From: a virus
Virus record (IMG/VR): IMGVR_UViG_3300008117_000081
Location: 1-64,000 of that record
Strand: one strand, 5' to 3'
Length of the DNA: 64,000 nucleotides
Every line of letters starts with the position of its first letter. Position 1 is the first letter of the stretch. The position numbers and the translations under genes were made by a program. Positions 24,069 through 32,794 of this stretch are shown piece by piece. The notes under the pieces are model-generated. The model searched no databases and had not been told where the DNA came from. It worked only from the letters and a program-made list of their open reading frames with translations.

Positions 24069-25319
24069 TTACTTAGCCTTATCATCACGCCATCTCATAA
24101 AAACAGGAAAACGCATGACTCCGTCCTCAGTTAGCTCCTGGTATTTTATCTCTGCTATTCGCCCTATAAATTCTTGACCGTTGCTCCAGATATATAGTCT
24201 ATCTTCGTCAGAGAAGCCAGTGCCGCATCTGCAGGCAATGCCATTCTCTTGGATTAATTCTAGACCACCAAGTGTGCCTTGATTTCTAGTGCCTGCTTCG
24301 CCTTCATAAAAACCTCTAACAGTGCAATCCTGTGACTGCATAGTCTTTAATTTAAGTAGTTTATTAGATTTTTTGCCAAGATAATATGGAATATCTGGCA
24401 GTAGCATTGCGCCTTCATAGCCGTAGCTCAAGCAGTCTCGCTCAAATTTAAGAGCTTCGTCTAGTGAGTTTATGAATTTTTGTGACACCATTACAACGTT
24501 AGGCTCAAATGATTTTTGAAGATTACCTAATATATCTAGCCTTTCTTTTGTTTTTAGCTTGAACTGCTTGCTGTCCCATTCTTGATAGGGAACATATCCA
24601 AATACATAGTACTTGACGTCACCGACCACAGTCCCTCGCTTGCTGGCAAACGCTGACTTCTGCATAGACTGAAAGTCATCAGACATAATCTCACCATCAA
24701 ACACATGTTGACCACTAGGAAAGCTGCGCTTTAATGACTCTACTATGGATGGAAAGTTGTGAAACTCTGTTCCAGCCCTAGAGTAGAGAGTTACTTCGCC
24801 TTCATTTATTACAGCTAGGCATCTGTAGCCATCAAACTTAGGACTAGCATAGACGCCTTTAGAAATTATATCTTTCAGGTTCTTGCAAGATTTTCCGTCT
24901 TTGGCCAACATTACGTCAAATAGCGGTATGTCAAACCCAGCTTCTGCTGCTGTTTCAGCGCTGAAACCCGCCTTAAGATCTTTTCTTAAAATTTTAAGAT
25001 ACCAGTCTTGCTGCTGCTTGGAGCACTTGATTAGAAAGAATACAACCTCTATTCTAGCTTCATTGCCAGTTATTTCGCGCTTTTCTAGTCTAGAAAGTAA
25101 CTGCATGAATTCATCATGTAGGTCTGGGAAAGCTACGCCTTCATTAATCAATGACTGACCTAGATCCATTTTATTTATGTAGAAGATTCTTTTGTAGTTA
25201 AGCGCAGCGTCTAGTAGTTGAGCTAGACGCTGATCGCTAGAATATTTTTTAAGTAAAGCAAATTTACCATTCTTACTGCTCTCATCAGATATAGCCTGCA
25301 AAATATCGAGCTCTTTCAC
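24069..25319 (-). CDS. ATP-dependent DNA ligase (416 aa)
   Basis: Adenylation motif I S-P-K-F-D-G-Y-R-C near residue 178 (Lys is the AMP acceptor). Motif III-like D-G-E-I near 226, motif IV-like Y-G-Y-E-G-A-M-L near 312, and motif V-like K-L-L-K-L-K near 332 follow in order. The C-terminal part resembles an OB domain (R-I-A-E-I-K-Y). It seals nicks during phage replication and repair. Its start overlaps the stop of the lipoprotein protease by one base. Confidence 0.9.
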   Translation of the reverse strand: MKELDILQAISDESSKNGKFALLKKYSSDQRLAQLLDAALNYKRIFYINKMDLGQSLINEGVAFPDLHDEFMQLLSRLEKREITGNEARIEVVFFLIKCSKQQQDWYLKILRKDLKAGFSAETAAEAGFDIPLFDVMLAKDGKSCKNLKDIISKGVYASPKFDGYRCLAVINEGEVTLYSRAGTEFHNFPSIVESLKRSFPSGQHVFDGEIMSDDFQSMQKSAFASKRGTVVGDVKYYVFGYVPYQEWDSKQFKLKTKERLDILGNLQKSFEPNVVMVSQKFINSLDEALKFERDCLSYGYEGAMLLPDIPYYLGKKSNKLLKLKTMQSQDCTVRGFYEGEAGTRNQGTLGGLELIQENGIACRCGTGFSDEDRLYIWSNGQEFIGRIAEIKYQELTEDGVMRFPVFMRWRDDKAK

Positions 25320-26137
25320 TAGTCCTCCTTAGCAAAACGATCTAGAACTCCCACTACCGGAGTCATAAATACTGCGTCTGCGCCTACGGCGACGTTGATT
25401 CCTACTACTTCACCTTTGCTATTGATAACAGGTCCACCACTCATGCCTTTTACTAAGTAACCGTTGCCCTTGTAAGCGAATCCTTCGTTGCCTAAGGCAA
25501 TAAAGTTTGTACAGGCTGCAGGAATTTTAAGATTCGCAAACCCGCAAGTTCGCAGAAGTTCACCTGGCAACAGATCAACACTTTCAGCTAAAGGAAGCTT
25601 CTCAAACTCAGAAAAATCACCCTGAAGAACCGCAAAGTCTCTAAAAGAAAATTCACTAGTTAGTGCAATTGGCTCAACTTTAAGCTCTTTGCCTTCAGAA
25701 TCTAGTACTTTAAATTTATCTGGTTGATTATTAATCAGCCTTGTAAGAAGAGAGTTAGAATTTTTAAGCATAGCTCTCATTTCTCTTAGTCTCTTTTCAC
25801 AAAGAAACTTGGGATGGACATTTGTACAATCAGTTCTCTCTATTTCTATAGCTATAGCTTTTACAAAACCAGCAGTTGTCGTTTGAATTTCTTTTTTGTT
25901 TTCTAAAAGTTGCTTTGAAATTTCCACACAATGACCAGCCGTAATAGCTCTTCTATTAGAGATAACAAAAGCAGTACAGCCACCACCATTTGGACTTCTA
26001 ATTTGGAAGATAGCGTGATGCTTGCCGCTTGTTGGCTTTACAACCCTATAGCTGTTTGCTTGGCTAATTTCATTGCTAGCTTTGGGAGCGCACGCAGCTA
26101 CTAAAGCGACTAATAATACTAATGTCATCTGTTTCAT
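25319..26137 (-). CDS. Lipoprotein trypsin-like serine protease (272 aa)
   Basis: Signal peptide with lipobox V-A-A-C-A near residue 16 implies membrane anchoring. Catalytic triad candidates are His in I-T-A-G-H-C, Asp in F-R-D-F-A-V, and Ser in G-M-S-G-G-P-V. This is a chymotrypsin/V8-like fold in the periplasm or outer membrane. AAGGAG ribosome site. An exported protease is unusual in a phage early or middle region; it might modify the envelope or exclude other phages. Confidence 0.8.
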   Translation of the reverse strand: MKQMTLVLLVALVAACAPKASNEISQANSYRVVKPTSGKHHAIFQIRSPNGGGCTAFVISNRRAITAGHCVEISKQLLENKKEIQTTTAGFVKAIAIEIERTDCTNVHPKFLCEKRLREMRAMLKNSNSLLTRLINNQPDKFKVLDSEGKELKVEPIALTSEFSFRDFAVLQGDFSEFEKLPLAESVDLLPGELLRTCGFANLKIPAACTNFIALGNEGFAYKGNGYLVKGMSGGPVINSKGEVVGINVAVGADAVFMTPVVGVLDRFAKED

Positions 26138-26357
26138 TTTTCTCCTTGTGAGCTATGAGTATCTGTTTGGCTTTTAAAATGACGGCTGACTCAAATTCAG
26201 ACTGTGCTCTTTTGCTCATCAACTCCAGCGCACAAAACAGATGATGATTGTCTAATCCGCTTTTTTCTAAAGATTCAATAAGATCGTAAGCTCTTGATTT
26301 TTCGTGTTTTTCTTGTTTCTCTACTATTCTAGTAGACTCGTAAAACATATAATTCAT
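26076..26357 (-). CDS. Hypothetical helical protein (93 aa)
   Basis: Charged, mostly helical (E-K-Q-E-K-H-E-K-S-R-A, A-L-E-L-M-S-K-R-A-Q). GGAGGT ribosome site. Overlaps the protease gene start by 62 bases and diverges from the sigma-like gene. Not recognised. Confidence 0.55.
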   Translation of the reverse strand: MNYMFYESTRIVEKQEKHEKSRAYDLIESLEKSGLDNHHLFCALELMSKRAQSEFESAVILKAKQILIAHKEKNETDDISIISRFSSCVRSQS

Positions 26358-26374
26358 TTATACCTCCTGCTAAT

Positions 26375-26382
26375 GGTATAAT
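26375..26382 (+). promoter_or_regulatory. Motif B (GGTATAAT), leaderless promoter
   Basis: GGTATAAT, six bases, then ATG at 26389. No -35 box seen. Confidence 0.65.
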
Positions 26383-26388
26383 AGTGAC

Positions 26389-26868
26389 ATGAAAAATGAG
26401 CATCATCAAAAACTAATAGAAGACCTATTTAAAGAATATCTACCAGATATACATGAGCTTGCATCGCGCAAATCCAAAAAGTATCCGGATAGAATTACTC
26501 ATCCAAATGATCTCTATGATGCTGGATTGCATGGACTAATGCTTGCAATACGTGATTTTGATAGTCAAAAACACGGTGCATCCGGATTTAGAACATACGC
26601 CAGATCAAGAATTGATGGCATAATGCAAGATCATTGCACTGGAAACAGATCCTTCGGCAAGGAAGGAGTCGTAGATCCAGCGGTTGAGTTGGCTTCAAGA
26701 GCTAGCGCCGCTAAACAAAAGCAAGCATCTGCTGCAAAAGAAACACCTCCGGCTCTACCAGAGAGTGGCGATCTGCCACCGCCTATGCCAGAGGCCAACG
26801 ATCTGCCACCATCTTTACCATCCGATAACCAACCACCACCTATTCCTGGGCAGAATCGTCGCCCTTAG
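26389..26868 (+). CDS. Sigma-70 region-2 protein with Pro-rich tail (159 aa)
   Basis: Residues 15-85 match sigma region 2: H-E-L-A-S-R-K-S-K-K-Y, then N-D-L-Y-D-A-G-L-H-G-L-M-L-A-I-R-D-F-D and F-R-T-Y-A-R-S-R-I-D-G-I. No regions 3 or 4 follow. Instead there is a low-complexity tail with repeated D-L-P-P-x-[ML]-P units. It could bind core RNA polymerase as an alternative or anti-sigma-like factor. The leaderless late-type promoter suggests timing similar to the main phage sigma. Confidence 0.7.
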   Translation: MKNEHHQKLIEDLFKEYLPDIHELASRKSKKYPDRITHPNDLYDAGLHGLMLAIRDFDSQKHGASGFRTYARSRIDGIMQDHCTGNRSFGKEGVVDPAVELASRASAAKQKQASAAKETPPALPESGDLPPPMPEANDLPPSLPSDNQPPPIPGQNRRP

Positions 26869-27172
26869 TAAGCACGTCTTTCACATCTTTATCAAATTGA
26901 AGATTGAAGACAACGGACTCTGCTGCTTTTTTTGGTGCATCCCATAGACTATCTTGAAAAGACTCATGAGCGCTAGACAGCATCCATTTGCACATTTCAA
27001 GCTTAATCTCTAGTTGATTTTCAAACGAATTGTCAGCTGTAAATTTATCTAATGCAACTTGCAACTCAGCTGATAACGGCACGTTAAAGTGTGTGGCATA
27101 CTTTATAACATTTGCACAATCTTCGTTTGAAATCGTTACTTTATTTTTTACTTCGTCTGTTTGATCTGGCAT
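26840..27172 (-). CDS. Conserved phage protein of unknown function (110 aa)
   Basis: C-terminal part L-E-M-C-K-W-M-L-S-S-A-H-E and F-Q-D-S-L-W-D-A-P-K-K-A is a pattern I associate with conserved phage hypotheticals. GGAGGAC ribosome site, motif A upstream. Ends 29 bases inside the convergent sigma-like gene. Confidence 0.65.
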   Translation of the reverse strand: MPDQTDEVKNKVTISNEDCANVIKYATHFNVPLSAELQVALDKFTADNSFENQLEIKLEMCKWMLSSAHESFQDSLWDAPKKAAESVVFNLQFDKDVKDVLTKGDDSAQE

Positions 27173-27812
27173 TTGTCCTCCTCTTTTTTGTTTTTTTATC
27201 GAATCTGTTTAAGTTCTTCTTTTCCAAGTTCAAAACTTTTCCGTATGTTTTTTCTGGTGCAATATCTATTTGATACATAGTTAGAGGCTTTATGTGAGGC
27301 ATACCTATGAAGTCGACTATACCAAACTTCCTGCAGTCTTCTGCACTAAGATATAGATCGCGAGAATCGTTGTCTTTAATTATTTTTTTAAGTTGATCTA
27401 AGGATTTTCCGCAGCGTTTAGCGAGAAAAGCCATAAAAGACTCGTTCATTCTTTTGCACTCATCTACATTTTTCTGTAGACTCTCTATAGGACCATAGTC
27501 ACCACCAGTAGCCTGATGTATCATCACCCTCGATGATCTTCCGCAGAAACGATGATCACCTGCAGCAAGCAAGACTGCACCGCAGCTCATTGCTTTACCC
27601 ATACACACGGTGATTATAGGACTGGCGACCTGCTCTATGGTTTCCAGCATAGAATTAAGTGAATCAAGTGAACCACCATATGAGTCTATGTAGACTATGA
27701 TGGGGACTCCAGGATCACTTACCGCTCTAGAAATCAAATGCTTTCTAAAGTTTCTCGCAGACTGTTCTGTAAATTCGTTAACCACAATGTCATCGATCGA
27801 ATTGTCAGACAT
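27141..27812 (-). CDS. clpP: ClpP-like protease subunit (223 aa)
   Basis: I-V-Y-I-D-S-Y-G-G-S-L (oxyanion strand), nucleophile Ser in G-K-A-M-S-C-G-A-V, catalytic His in V-M-I-H-Q-A, and Asp candidate in S-R-D-L-Y-L-S-A-E. About 30 basic residues are appended at the C-terminus (K-K-T-K-K-R-R). Likely the peptidase of the ClpA-ClpS set at 29946-32592. The ClpP-like gene at 20579 could form a second ring. Confidence 0.85.
   Translation of the reverse strand: MSDNSIDDIVVNEFTEQSARNFRKHLISRAVSDPGVPIIVYIDSYGGSLDSLNSMLETIEQVASPIITVCMGKAMSCGAVLLAAGDHRFCGRSSRVMIHQATGGDYGPIESLQKNVDECKRMNESFMAFLAKRCGKSLDQLKKIIKDNDSRDLYLSAEDCRKFGIVDFIGMPHIKPLTMYQIDIAPEKTYGKVLNLEKKNLNRFDKKTKKRRTNARSNRRSKK
27197..27208 (-). 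promoter_or_regulatory. Motif A site upstream of 26840-27172
   Basis: Minus strand ACAGATTCGATA followed by an A-rich stretch and GAGGAGGAC. It lies inside the last part of the ClpP gene. Confidence 0.6.
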
Positions 27813-27842
27813 AAAATCCTTTTTATCAAAAGCAAATATCTG

Positions 27843-28067
27843 CTATTTGATATGGTTATCCTCAGAAAGAATAATTCTCTCTGCTTTATCTTCTAGTTCT
27901 AGCTGTGTATAGATATTTTCTATAATCTCCATTGCTGCTGCATGAGCTACTTGCCTTATAAAGTCCTGTATACCAGGAGGCCATCCTACTGCTTCATAGG
28001 GTGGAGGATAGGCATTTATACTGTTTTTAACCATATTATCGACCATATAGCGATCATGTTTTAACAT
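27843..28067 (-). CDS. Hypothetical protein (74 aa)
   Basis: Contains Y-P-P-P-Y-E-A-V-G-W-P-P-G-I then a helical second half. Overlaps the upstream gene by seven bases. Not recognised. Confidence 0.55.
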   Translation of the reverse strand: MLKHDRYMVDNMVKNSINAYPPPYEAVGWPPGIQDFIRQVAHAAAMEIIENIYTQLELEDKAERIILSEDNHIK

Positions 28068-28414
28068 ATAAATTTCACCTCTGGCAAAAGACCAAGATAG
28101 GCTTTTGAGCCTCCGGACACAAATCTTGTATCTATACTACTTGCTATGTCTTCTGCTAATTCTATAGCTAACATTTTGTATTTATAGTCATCTGAAAACA
28201 ACGCCACAATATAATTAGGTTTTTTGTCATCAAGCTTAATTTTTGCAAGATTAACACCTAGCTTAAAAGTATCTAAGTTATTGGACTTTTCCGTAGTTAG
28301 TGCTATCAATTGCAGTGCTTGCTCTTTAAAAGCTTTAGAGTTATTTGGCTCATATATGCGCTTTTCTACAAATGCAACCTGAGAGCAGAGCATGAATCTG
28401 AGTAAATCCATCAT
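28061..28414 (-). CDS. Hypothetical protein (117 aa)
   Basis: Mostly helical with repeated A-L-x-L-I-A-L segments; no motif. ATG follows an AGGAGG site. Lies between ClpP and ThyX genes. Confidence 0.6.
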   Translation of the reverse strand: MMDLLRFMLCSQVAFVEKRIYEPNNSKAFKEQALQLIALTTEKSNNLDTFKLGVNLAKIKLDDKKPNYIVALFSDDYKYKMLAIELAEDIASSIDTRFVSGGSKAYLGLLPEVKFIC

Positions 28415-28422
28415 AAGACCTC

Positions 28423-28863
28423 CTAGTCTTCATCGTCTAAAAAAATGTCGTCTATATCGTCAGGAAACTGAGTGTAATATAGATTATTAAATACTGCTAT
28501 TTGCTCGTCTAATTCTTTTTTTGCTATAATTTTCTTATTCTGCTTATGTAAGTACATAAGCCTCCACTTAATTCTTTTCCATGTTCGCCAAACGGGGCAT
28601 AGCCATCTTACGAAAAAGTTAGGTGCCTCATAGGAACTATTTATGCAGTTTGATCCAACGCTAAACTGCAAAGATATACCCTTACCGCTACTACTCTCCC
28701 ATAAAGTTATAAAACAACGCTTAAGTGTAAACTGCATCTTATTTATTATGCGTTCGTCATAGCGAACCTCGTAATTAATTCCATTTGGCCAATTTTCTGG
28801 CGTACTAGAAATAAGCATCTCTTCTACTCTTTCAAGCAATATGAGTATATGCTCTTTTTTCAT
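28423..28863 (-). CDS. Hypothetical protein (146 aa)
   Basis: Start taken at the ATG overlapping the ThyX stop (ATGA). Trp-rich central region (W-L-C-P-V-W-R-T-W-K-R) and a very acidic C-terminus. Function unknown. Confidence 0.6.
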   Translation of the reverse strand: MKKEHILILLERVEEMLISSTPENWPNGINYEVRYDERIINKMQFTLKRCFITLWESSSGKGISLQFSVGSNCINSSYEAPNFFVRWLCPVWRTWKRIKWRLMYLHKQNKKIIAKKELDEQIAVFNNLYYTQFPDDIDDIFLDDED

Positions 28864-29564
28864 CTGGTTTTCCAACCTGCCGCCTCTGCTATAACTGGAA
28901 AAGCCTGTGTTAGCTGACTTTTTATTTCTTCAGCAATATCTCTGTGCTCTTTCTGAGTTGACGGATCAGTTCTTAAATTAACATAGTGCACCCATGATCT
29001 TAGAGTGCCGTTCATGAACATACGAGTTCTGGCTTGCACCGGAAGCACTGCGCGAGCAGTTTCTTTAGCTATACCGTTGTCCAAAGCCCACTTATAGTGA
29101 TCAAATGCTGACCGCCAGTTTTCTAGTTGGCGATCTTCCCATTCTTGCTTTACTGCTTCATCTAGATCGTCTATAGAGTTCTGTCTGTTTTTTACATCTT
29201 GTCTTCTTGCTACAAACAACTCTATACCGCTTTCGTCAACCGACTGATAGCGCTGACTAAACTCCTGGAAGCTGAACGATCTATGCCTAAGTATCTGAGC
29301 CGAGATAGCTCTGGAAGTCTCTATCTCAAATGTAGCGTTACCTGTTTCTAATATTGACCAGTGACCATGATTCATGCAGTATCTGATGAGGCCTGCGTAG
29401 CTAGGATTTTTCTGATCTGAAGAGCTTACTCTAGCCATGTAAGCGACTAGACCTTCTAGCGACTGCACATTATTAATAAAGACATCAGCACCGTCATCTG
29501 ATTCAAGTAGATGGTTCATATATGAATCGTCTATCTTTGTATGTGCTACAAGCCTTACTTGCAT
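28860..29564 (-). CDS. thyX: Flavin-dependent thymidylate synthase ThyX (234 aa)
   Basis: Methylates dUMP to dTMP using FAD. The signature is complete: R-H-R-S-F-S-F-Q-E-F-S-Q-R-Y near residue 93, plus A-R-V-S-S near 43, the dUMP-site segment E-T-A-R-A-V-L-P and W-V-H-Y-V-N-L-R. Length fits the family. Works downstream of dCMP deaminase (6749). A degenerate ThyX-like protein is at 8019. Confidence 0.93.
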   Translation of the reverse strand: MQVRLVAHTKIDDSYMNHLLESDDGADVFINNVQSLEGLVAYMARVSSSDQKNPSYAGLIRYCMNHGHWSILETGNATFEIETSRAISAQILRHRSFSFQEFSQRYQSVDESGIELFVARRQDVKNRQNSIDDLDEAVKQEWEDRQLENWRSAFDHYKWALDNGIAKETARAVLPVQARTRMFMNGTLRSWVHYVNLRTDPSTQKEHRDIAEEIKSQLTQAFPVIAEAAGWKTR

Positions 29565-29574
29565 GTACCCTCAT

Positions 29575-29820
29575 TTATTTTAATAATCTATATACACTTT
29601 TTGTAGCTTTTAACTTTATGTGGTAGTCTACTTCCTGTAAAGTTTCTCTATAGGAAAGAACTGCGACTACCGTAAAATCTACTAAAAACTGAATCGCTAT
29701 TGCAATAATTATACTATAGCCAAACATAAAAATGCCTAACATATTTAATGAATAACTTATGTACATAAAAGCAGCCAGTATCTTTTTTGATGTCTCTCCA
29801 AAACTATAAAGATTAAGCAT
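29575..29820 (-). CDS. Small membrane protein (81 aa)
   Basis: Two or three hydrophobic segments (residues 14-33, 35-54) and a basic C-terminus. Not recognised. Confidence 0.55.
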   Translation of the reverse strand: MLNLYSFGETSKKILAAFMYISYSLNMLGIFMFGYSIIIAIAIQFLVDFTVVAVLSYRETLQEVDYHIKLKATKSVYRLLK

Positions 29821-29827
29821 CTTTTCC

Positions 29828-29974
29828 TTACTCTGGCGCTAGGCTCCAGTTAATAGTATTGTAGAGTACATATTCCATCGCTGGAGTCATCTCTATTTCT
29901 AATTCAAGTTTTACCAAAAAAGCTACTAATCTATAGTAGCGAACGCTATCCTGCTGTGCCAGGGTCAACTGCAT
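29828..29974 (-). CDS. Microprotein overlapping clpA (48 aa)
   Basis: ATG lies inside the end of clpA with a perfect GGAGGTGGCGG ribosome site. Core R-L-V-A-F-L-V-K-L-E-L-E-I matches the small-gene family. The strong ribosome site supports real translation. Confidence 0.65.
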   Translation of the reverse strand: MQLTLAQQDSVRYYRLVAFLVKLELEIEMTPAMEYVLYNTINWSLAPE

Positions 29975-32246
29975 CCGCCACCTCCTCTTGCTGCTTTGGT
30001 TTTATGAATTCAAGTTTAATCTCGTTATCTACTAATATAACTTTTACTGTATCACCAGCTTCAACTTCTTTTTTAAGAAGTGGTTTAACAAGAGGTTTGA
30101 CTATAAGATCATCTATTAGCTTTTTAATAGGCCTAGCACCCATCTCTGGATCATAGCCTTTGTCTGCCATGAATTCTTTTGCCTTTTTACTTGCAGTTAA
30201 TTTTATGCCTTTTGCCATTAGCTTTACTTGTGCAACTTTTATAAATTTTTCTACTATTTTAATGATAACATCTTTTTGCAATGAATCAAACAATACAACG
30301 CCTGTAAGTTTGTTTCTAAATTCCGGGCTAAATGTATCCTTTAATACGCCATCCATACTCTTTGCTTTTGCATTCTTTGCATCGTCATCATCGCTAGTTA
30401 TTCCAACCGGTTTTTTAGTTCTAGCGGCCTGTGAAGCTCCAGCATTCGATGTCATTAGTATAAGCACATTGCCAAAATCTACCTTATTATCTCTGCCATC
30501 TGTCATCTGCGCACCGTCAATGATGCCTAATAATGCGTCATAGACTTTCTTATTTGCCTTTTCAATCTCATCAAGAAGCAAGATAGTGTGCGGATACTTC
30601 ATTATCTCATTGGTGAGTACACCACCTTGATCGTGTCCCTCATAGCCTGGAGGAGCTCCGAACAACTTTGCAACGGCGTGCTCTTCAGAGAATTCTGACA
30701 TATTGAGCTGAAAGAAATGCGAGTCAGTTTGTGCAGCTATCTGCTTTGCCAACTCGGTCTTCCCTGTTCCTGTTGGGCCTAGCAATAAAAAAGAACCTAT
30801 CGGCTGACCCTCGTCTCGCAATCCAGCTTTGGCTAATTCGACCTGCTCAGTTACTCGATCAATCGCCGAATCCTGACCAAAAATAGTAGATTTTATATTT
30901 TTAGCTATATCGACATAAGTTTCTTTACTACGAGTTTTTTTGAAAGCAGACACCGGCGTTCCAGTAATGGAAGAAACTATCTCCTCTACGTCGTCTACTG
31001 TAGCATCAACTCTTTCCGCCTTAAGTGTAGTTTTAATTCTAGCACCGACTGAGTCGGCTATAGATATGGCCTTGTCCGGAAAAAACTGACTGGTTACATA
31101 CTGTTTTGATAGATCGACTATTCGCTCTAGAACTTCTCTAGAGTATTTAACTCCGTGATAAGACTCTAGTACGGGCTTTATTCCCTGTTCTAGTATGCGA
31201 AGAGTCTCTTCTGCTGAAGGCTCTTCAATTTTTACTACCTGAAATCTGCGCATAAGTGCTTTATCTTTAAGAATCTTCTGGTTGTATTCATCATCTGTTG
31301 TTGCACCGATACAGCTAAGATCGCCATTGGCAAGACCAGGCTTAATCATGTTAGCTAGATCCACACCTTCCTTGCTTCCACCTGCGCCTGCGCCCATCAC
31401 CTGATGCACTTCGTCTATGAATAGTATGGCGTTAATGCCTTCTTTTTCTTTCATAGTCTTAAGATCTTGCAGTACACCCTTGACCTTGTCTTCAAATTCA
31501 CCACGAAACTTTGAACCAGCCAATATGTTGCCTACATTCAATGAGTATATTCTTGATTTTTTAAGTGACTCTGGTACTAAATTCTGCTCAATCATAGAGG
31601 CTAGACCCTCGACTACTGCTGTTTTACCAACACCTGGTAAACCAACAAGCATAGGGTTTTTCTTCTTATAATGAGCTAGAATTTCTACCATCCGCTCTAC
31701 TTCTTTTCGTCTACCAATTAGTGGATCTATGAGTTTCTTGCTTGCTCTGGCATTTAAGTCATCGCATAGTTCTCCTATAAACTTATATTTACCGCGTGCG
31801 CCAGGCGAAGATTCTGGATCATGCTTGTAGCCAGATTTTTTTAAGAAGTAGATTATGTACATGTCAGGATCAGACTTTCCTAGCACATGTATGGCATTTA
31901 TCATATCTTCAAAATACATTGGTCGCTGATCTTTGCTTGCAGCTTTTTTCATAAGATCAAATACTTTGCTCAACTCTGGAGTCATTGCTGGTTCCAGTTG
32001 AGATGATCTGTTCATAAGTGTTTTAACTTGACTAAATATCTCAAGTTGTGCGTCTTCTACCTCTATATGATTGTCTAGAGAATCTTTTAAGAACTCTATG
32101 TCTGCGCCTTTTGCTTTTAAAAAAGATATATTTTCTTTAAAATCTTCTTTTAGACAATAGCGAAAGAACTTACATACAGATATTGTGTTTATATTAGACT
32201 CAGCTATAACACCATTAATGACTTCTTCTGTAATCTTGTTAGTCAT
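29946..32246 (-). CDS. clpA: ClpA-like double AAA+ unfoldase (766 aa)
   Basis: N-domain (residues 1-150), first AAA+ with Walker A G-L-P-G-V-G-K-T and Walker B L-F-I-D-E-V-H, second AAA+ with G-P-T-G-T-G-K-T and L-L-L-D-E-I-E-K. The first part of AAA2 and the C-terminal D2 helices follow (P-E-F-R-N-K-L, D-P-E-M-G-A-R-P). No ClpB middle domain, so ClpA type. At the ClpP-docking loop, where ClpA has I-G-L, it reads P-V-G-I, a related but altered tripeptide that may suit phage ClpP. ClpS lies eight bases upstream. Confidence 0.9.
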   Translation of the reverse strand: MTNKITEEVINGVIAESNINTISVCKFFRYCLKEDFKENISFLKAKGADIEFLKDSLDNHIEVEDAQLEIFSQVKTLMNRSSQLEPAMTPELSKVFDLMKKAASKDQRPMYFEDMINAIHVLGKSDPDMYIIYFLKKSGYKHDPESSPGARGKYKFIGELCDDLNARASKKLIDPLIGRRKEVERMVEILAHYKKKNPMLVGLPGVGKTAVVEGLASMIEQNLVPESLKKSRIYSLNVGNILAGSKFRGEFEDKVKGVLQDLKTMKEKEGINAILFIDEVHQVMGAGAGGSKEGVDLANMIKPGLANGDLSCIGATTDDEYNQKILKDKALMRRFQVVKIEEPSAEETLRILEQGIKPVLESYHGVKYSREVLERIVDLSKQYVTSQFFPDKAISIADSVGARIKTTLKAERVDATVDDVEEIVSSITGTPVSAFKKTRSKETYVDIAKNIKSTIFGQDSAIDRVTEQVELAKAGLRDEGQPIGSFLLLGPTGTGKTELAKQIAAQTDSHFFQLNMSEFSEEHAVAKLFGAPPGYEGHDQGGVLTNEIMKYPHTILLLDEIEKANKKVYDALLGIIDGAQMTDGRDNKVDFGNVLILMTSNAGASQAARTKKPVGITSDDDDAKNAKAKSMDGVLKDTFSPEFRNKLTGVVLFDSLQKDVIIKIVEKFIKVAQVKLMAKGIKLTASKKAKEFMADKGYDPEMGARPIKKLIDDLIVKPLVKPLLKKEVEAGDTVKVILVDNEIKLEFIKPKQQEEVADAVDPGTAG

Positions 32247-32253
32247 ATTGCTC

Positions 32254-32592
32254 CTAGTTCTTCTCTATTGTAAATAATAGCATCTTTATTTCTTTAGCTC
32301 TCTGTGGTACTATTTGAGACAGTGATTCTTTTATAGTGTTTATAAGCACTAGCTTCATTTCTGCGACCTCTTTACTATAAGTTCCGCATCTGCCTTTGCC
32401 TTCTGTGTGAACAACATTTGCTAAATCTAGTGCCTGCTGATAATTCATCTCAAAGGCATTAGATAGTATGATTATGACCTCGTCATATGAGGTGTGCTGG
32501 TTATTGTGAACTATAACGTCATACTTTGACGGCTCTCGTATACTCTCTTTTTCTGCGACTGCAACATCCGTTAGTTCTTTAGTGCTTGACAT
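32254..32592 (-). CDS. clpS: ClpS-like N-degron adaptor (112 aa)
   Basis: After a flexible N-terminus the fold blocks match ClpS: Y-D-V-I-V-H-N-N-Q-H-T (ClpS usually has H-N-D-D), A-L-D-L-A-N-V-V-H-T-E-G-K-G (the His of the N-end pocket) and V-A-E-M-K. ClpS hands substrates to ClpA. The two pocket Asp residues are replaced by Asn and Gln, so substrate choice may differ. Directly upstream of clpA. Confidence 0.8.
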   Translation of the reverse strand: MSSTKELTDVAVAEKESIREPSKYDVIVHNNQHTSYDEVIIILSNAFEMNYQQALDLANVVHTEGKGRCGTYSKEVAEMKLVLINTIKESLSQIVPQRAKEIKMLLFTIEKN

Positions 32593-32599
32593 ATTAACC

Positions 32600-32770
32600 T
32601 CATAATTTTCTTTCTTTTATACATCTAGAAAGATCTCTGTATGTACTTGTATTCTCTAAACACTTAACATAATGCTGCTGGCATTTTAACTGGAGTTTTT
32701 CAACATAGTCAGCGGAATCTCTGCCAGACGTAACACTGCACAGAAGCACGATCGTCCTTATTAAATCCAT
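32600..32770 (-). CDS. Small exported Cys protein (56 aa)
   Basis: Hydrophobic lead M-D-L-I-R-T-I-V-L-L, then Cys pattern L-K-C-x(6)-V-K-C-L and S-R-C-I near the end. A similar layout is seen at 50134. GGAGG ribosome site. Confidence 0.55.
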   Translation of the reverse strand: MDLIRTIVLLCSVTSGRDSADYVEKLQLKCQQHYVKCLENTSTYRDLSRCIKERKL

Positions 32771-32794
32771 GCTTACCTCCTTTGTTTAATTATA

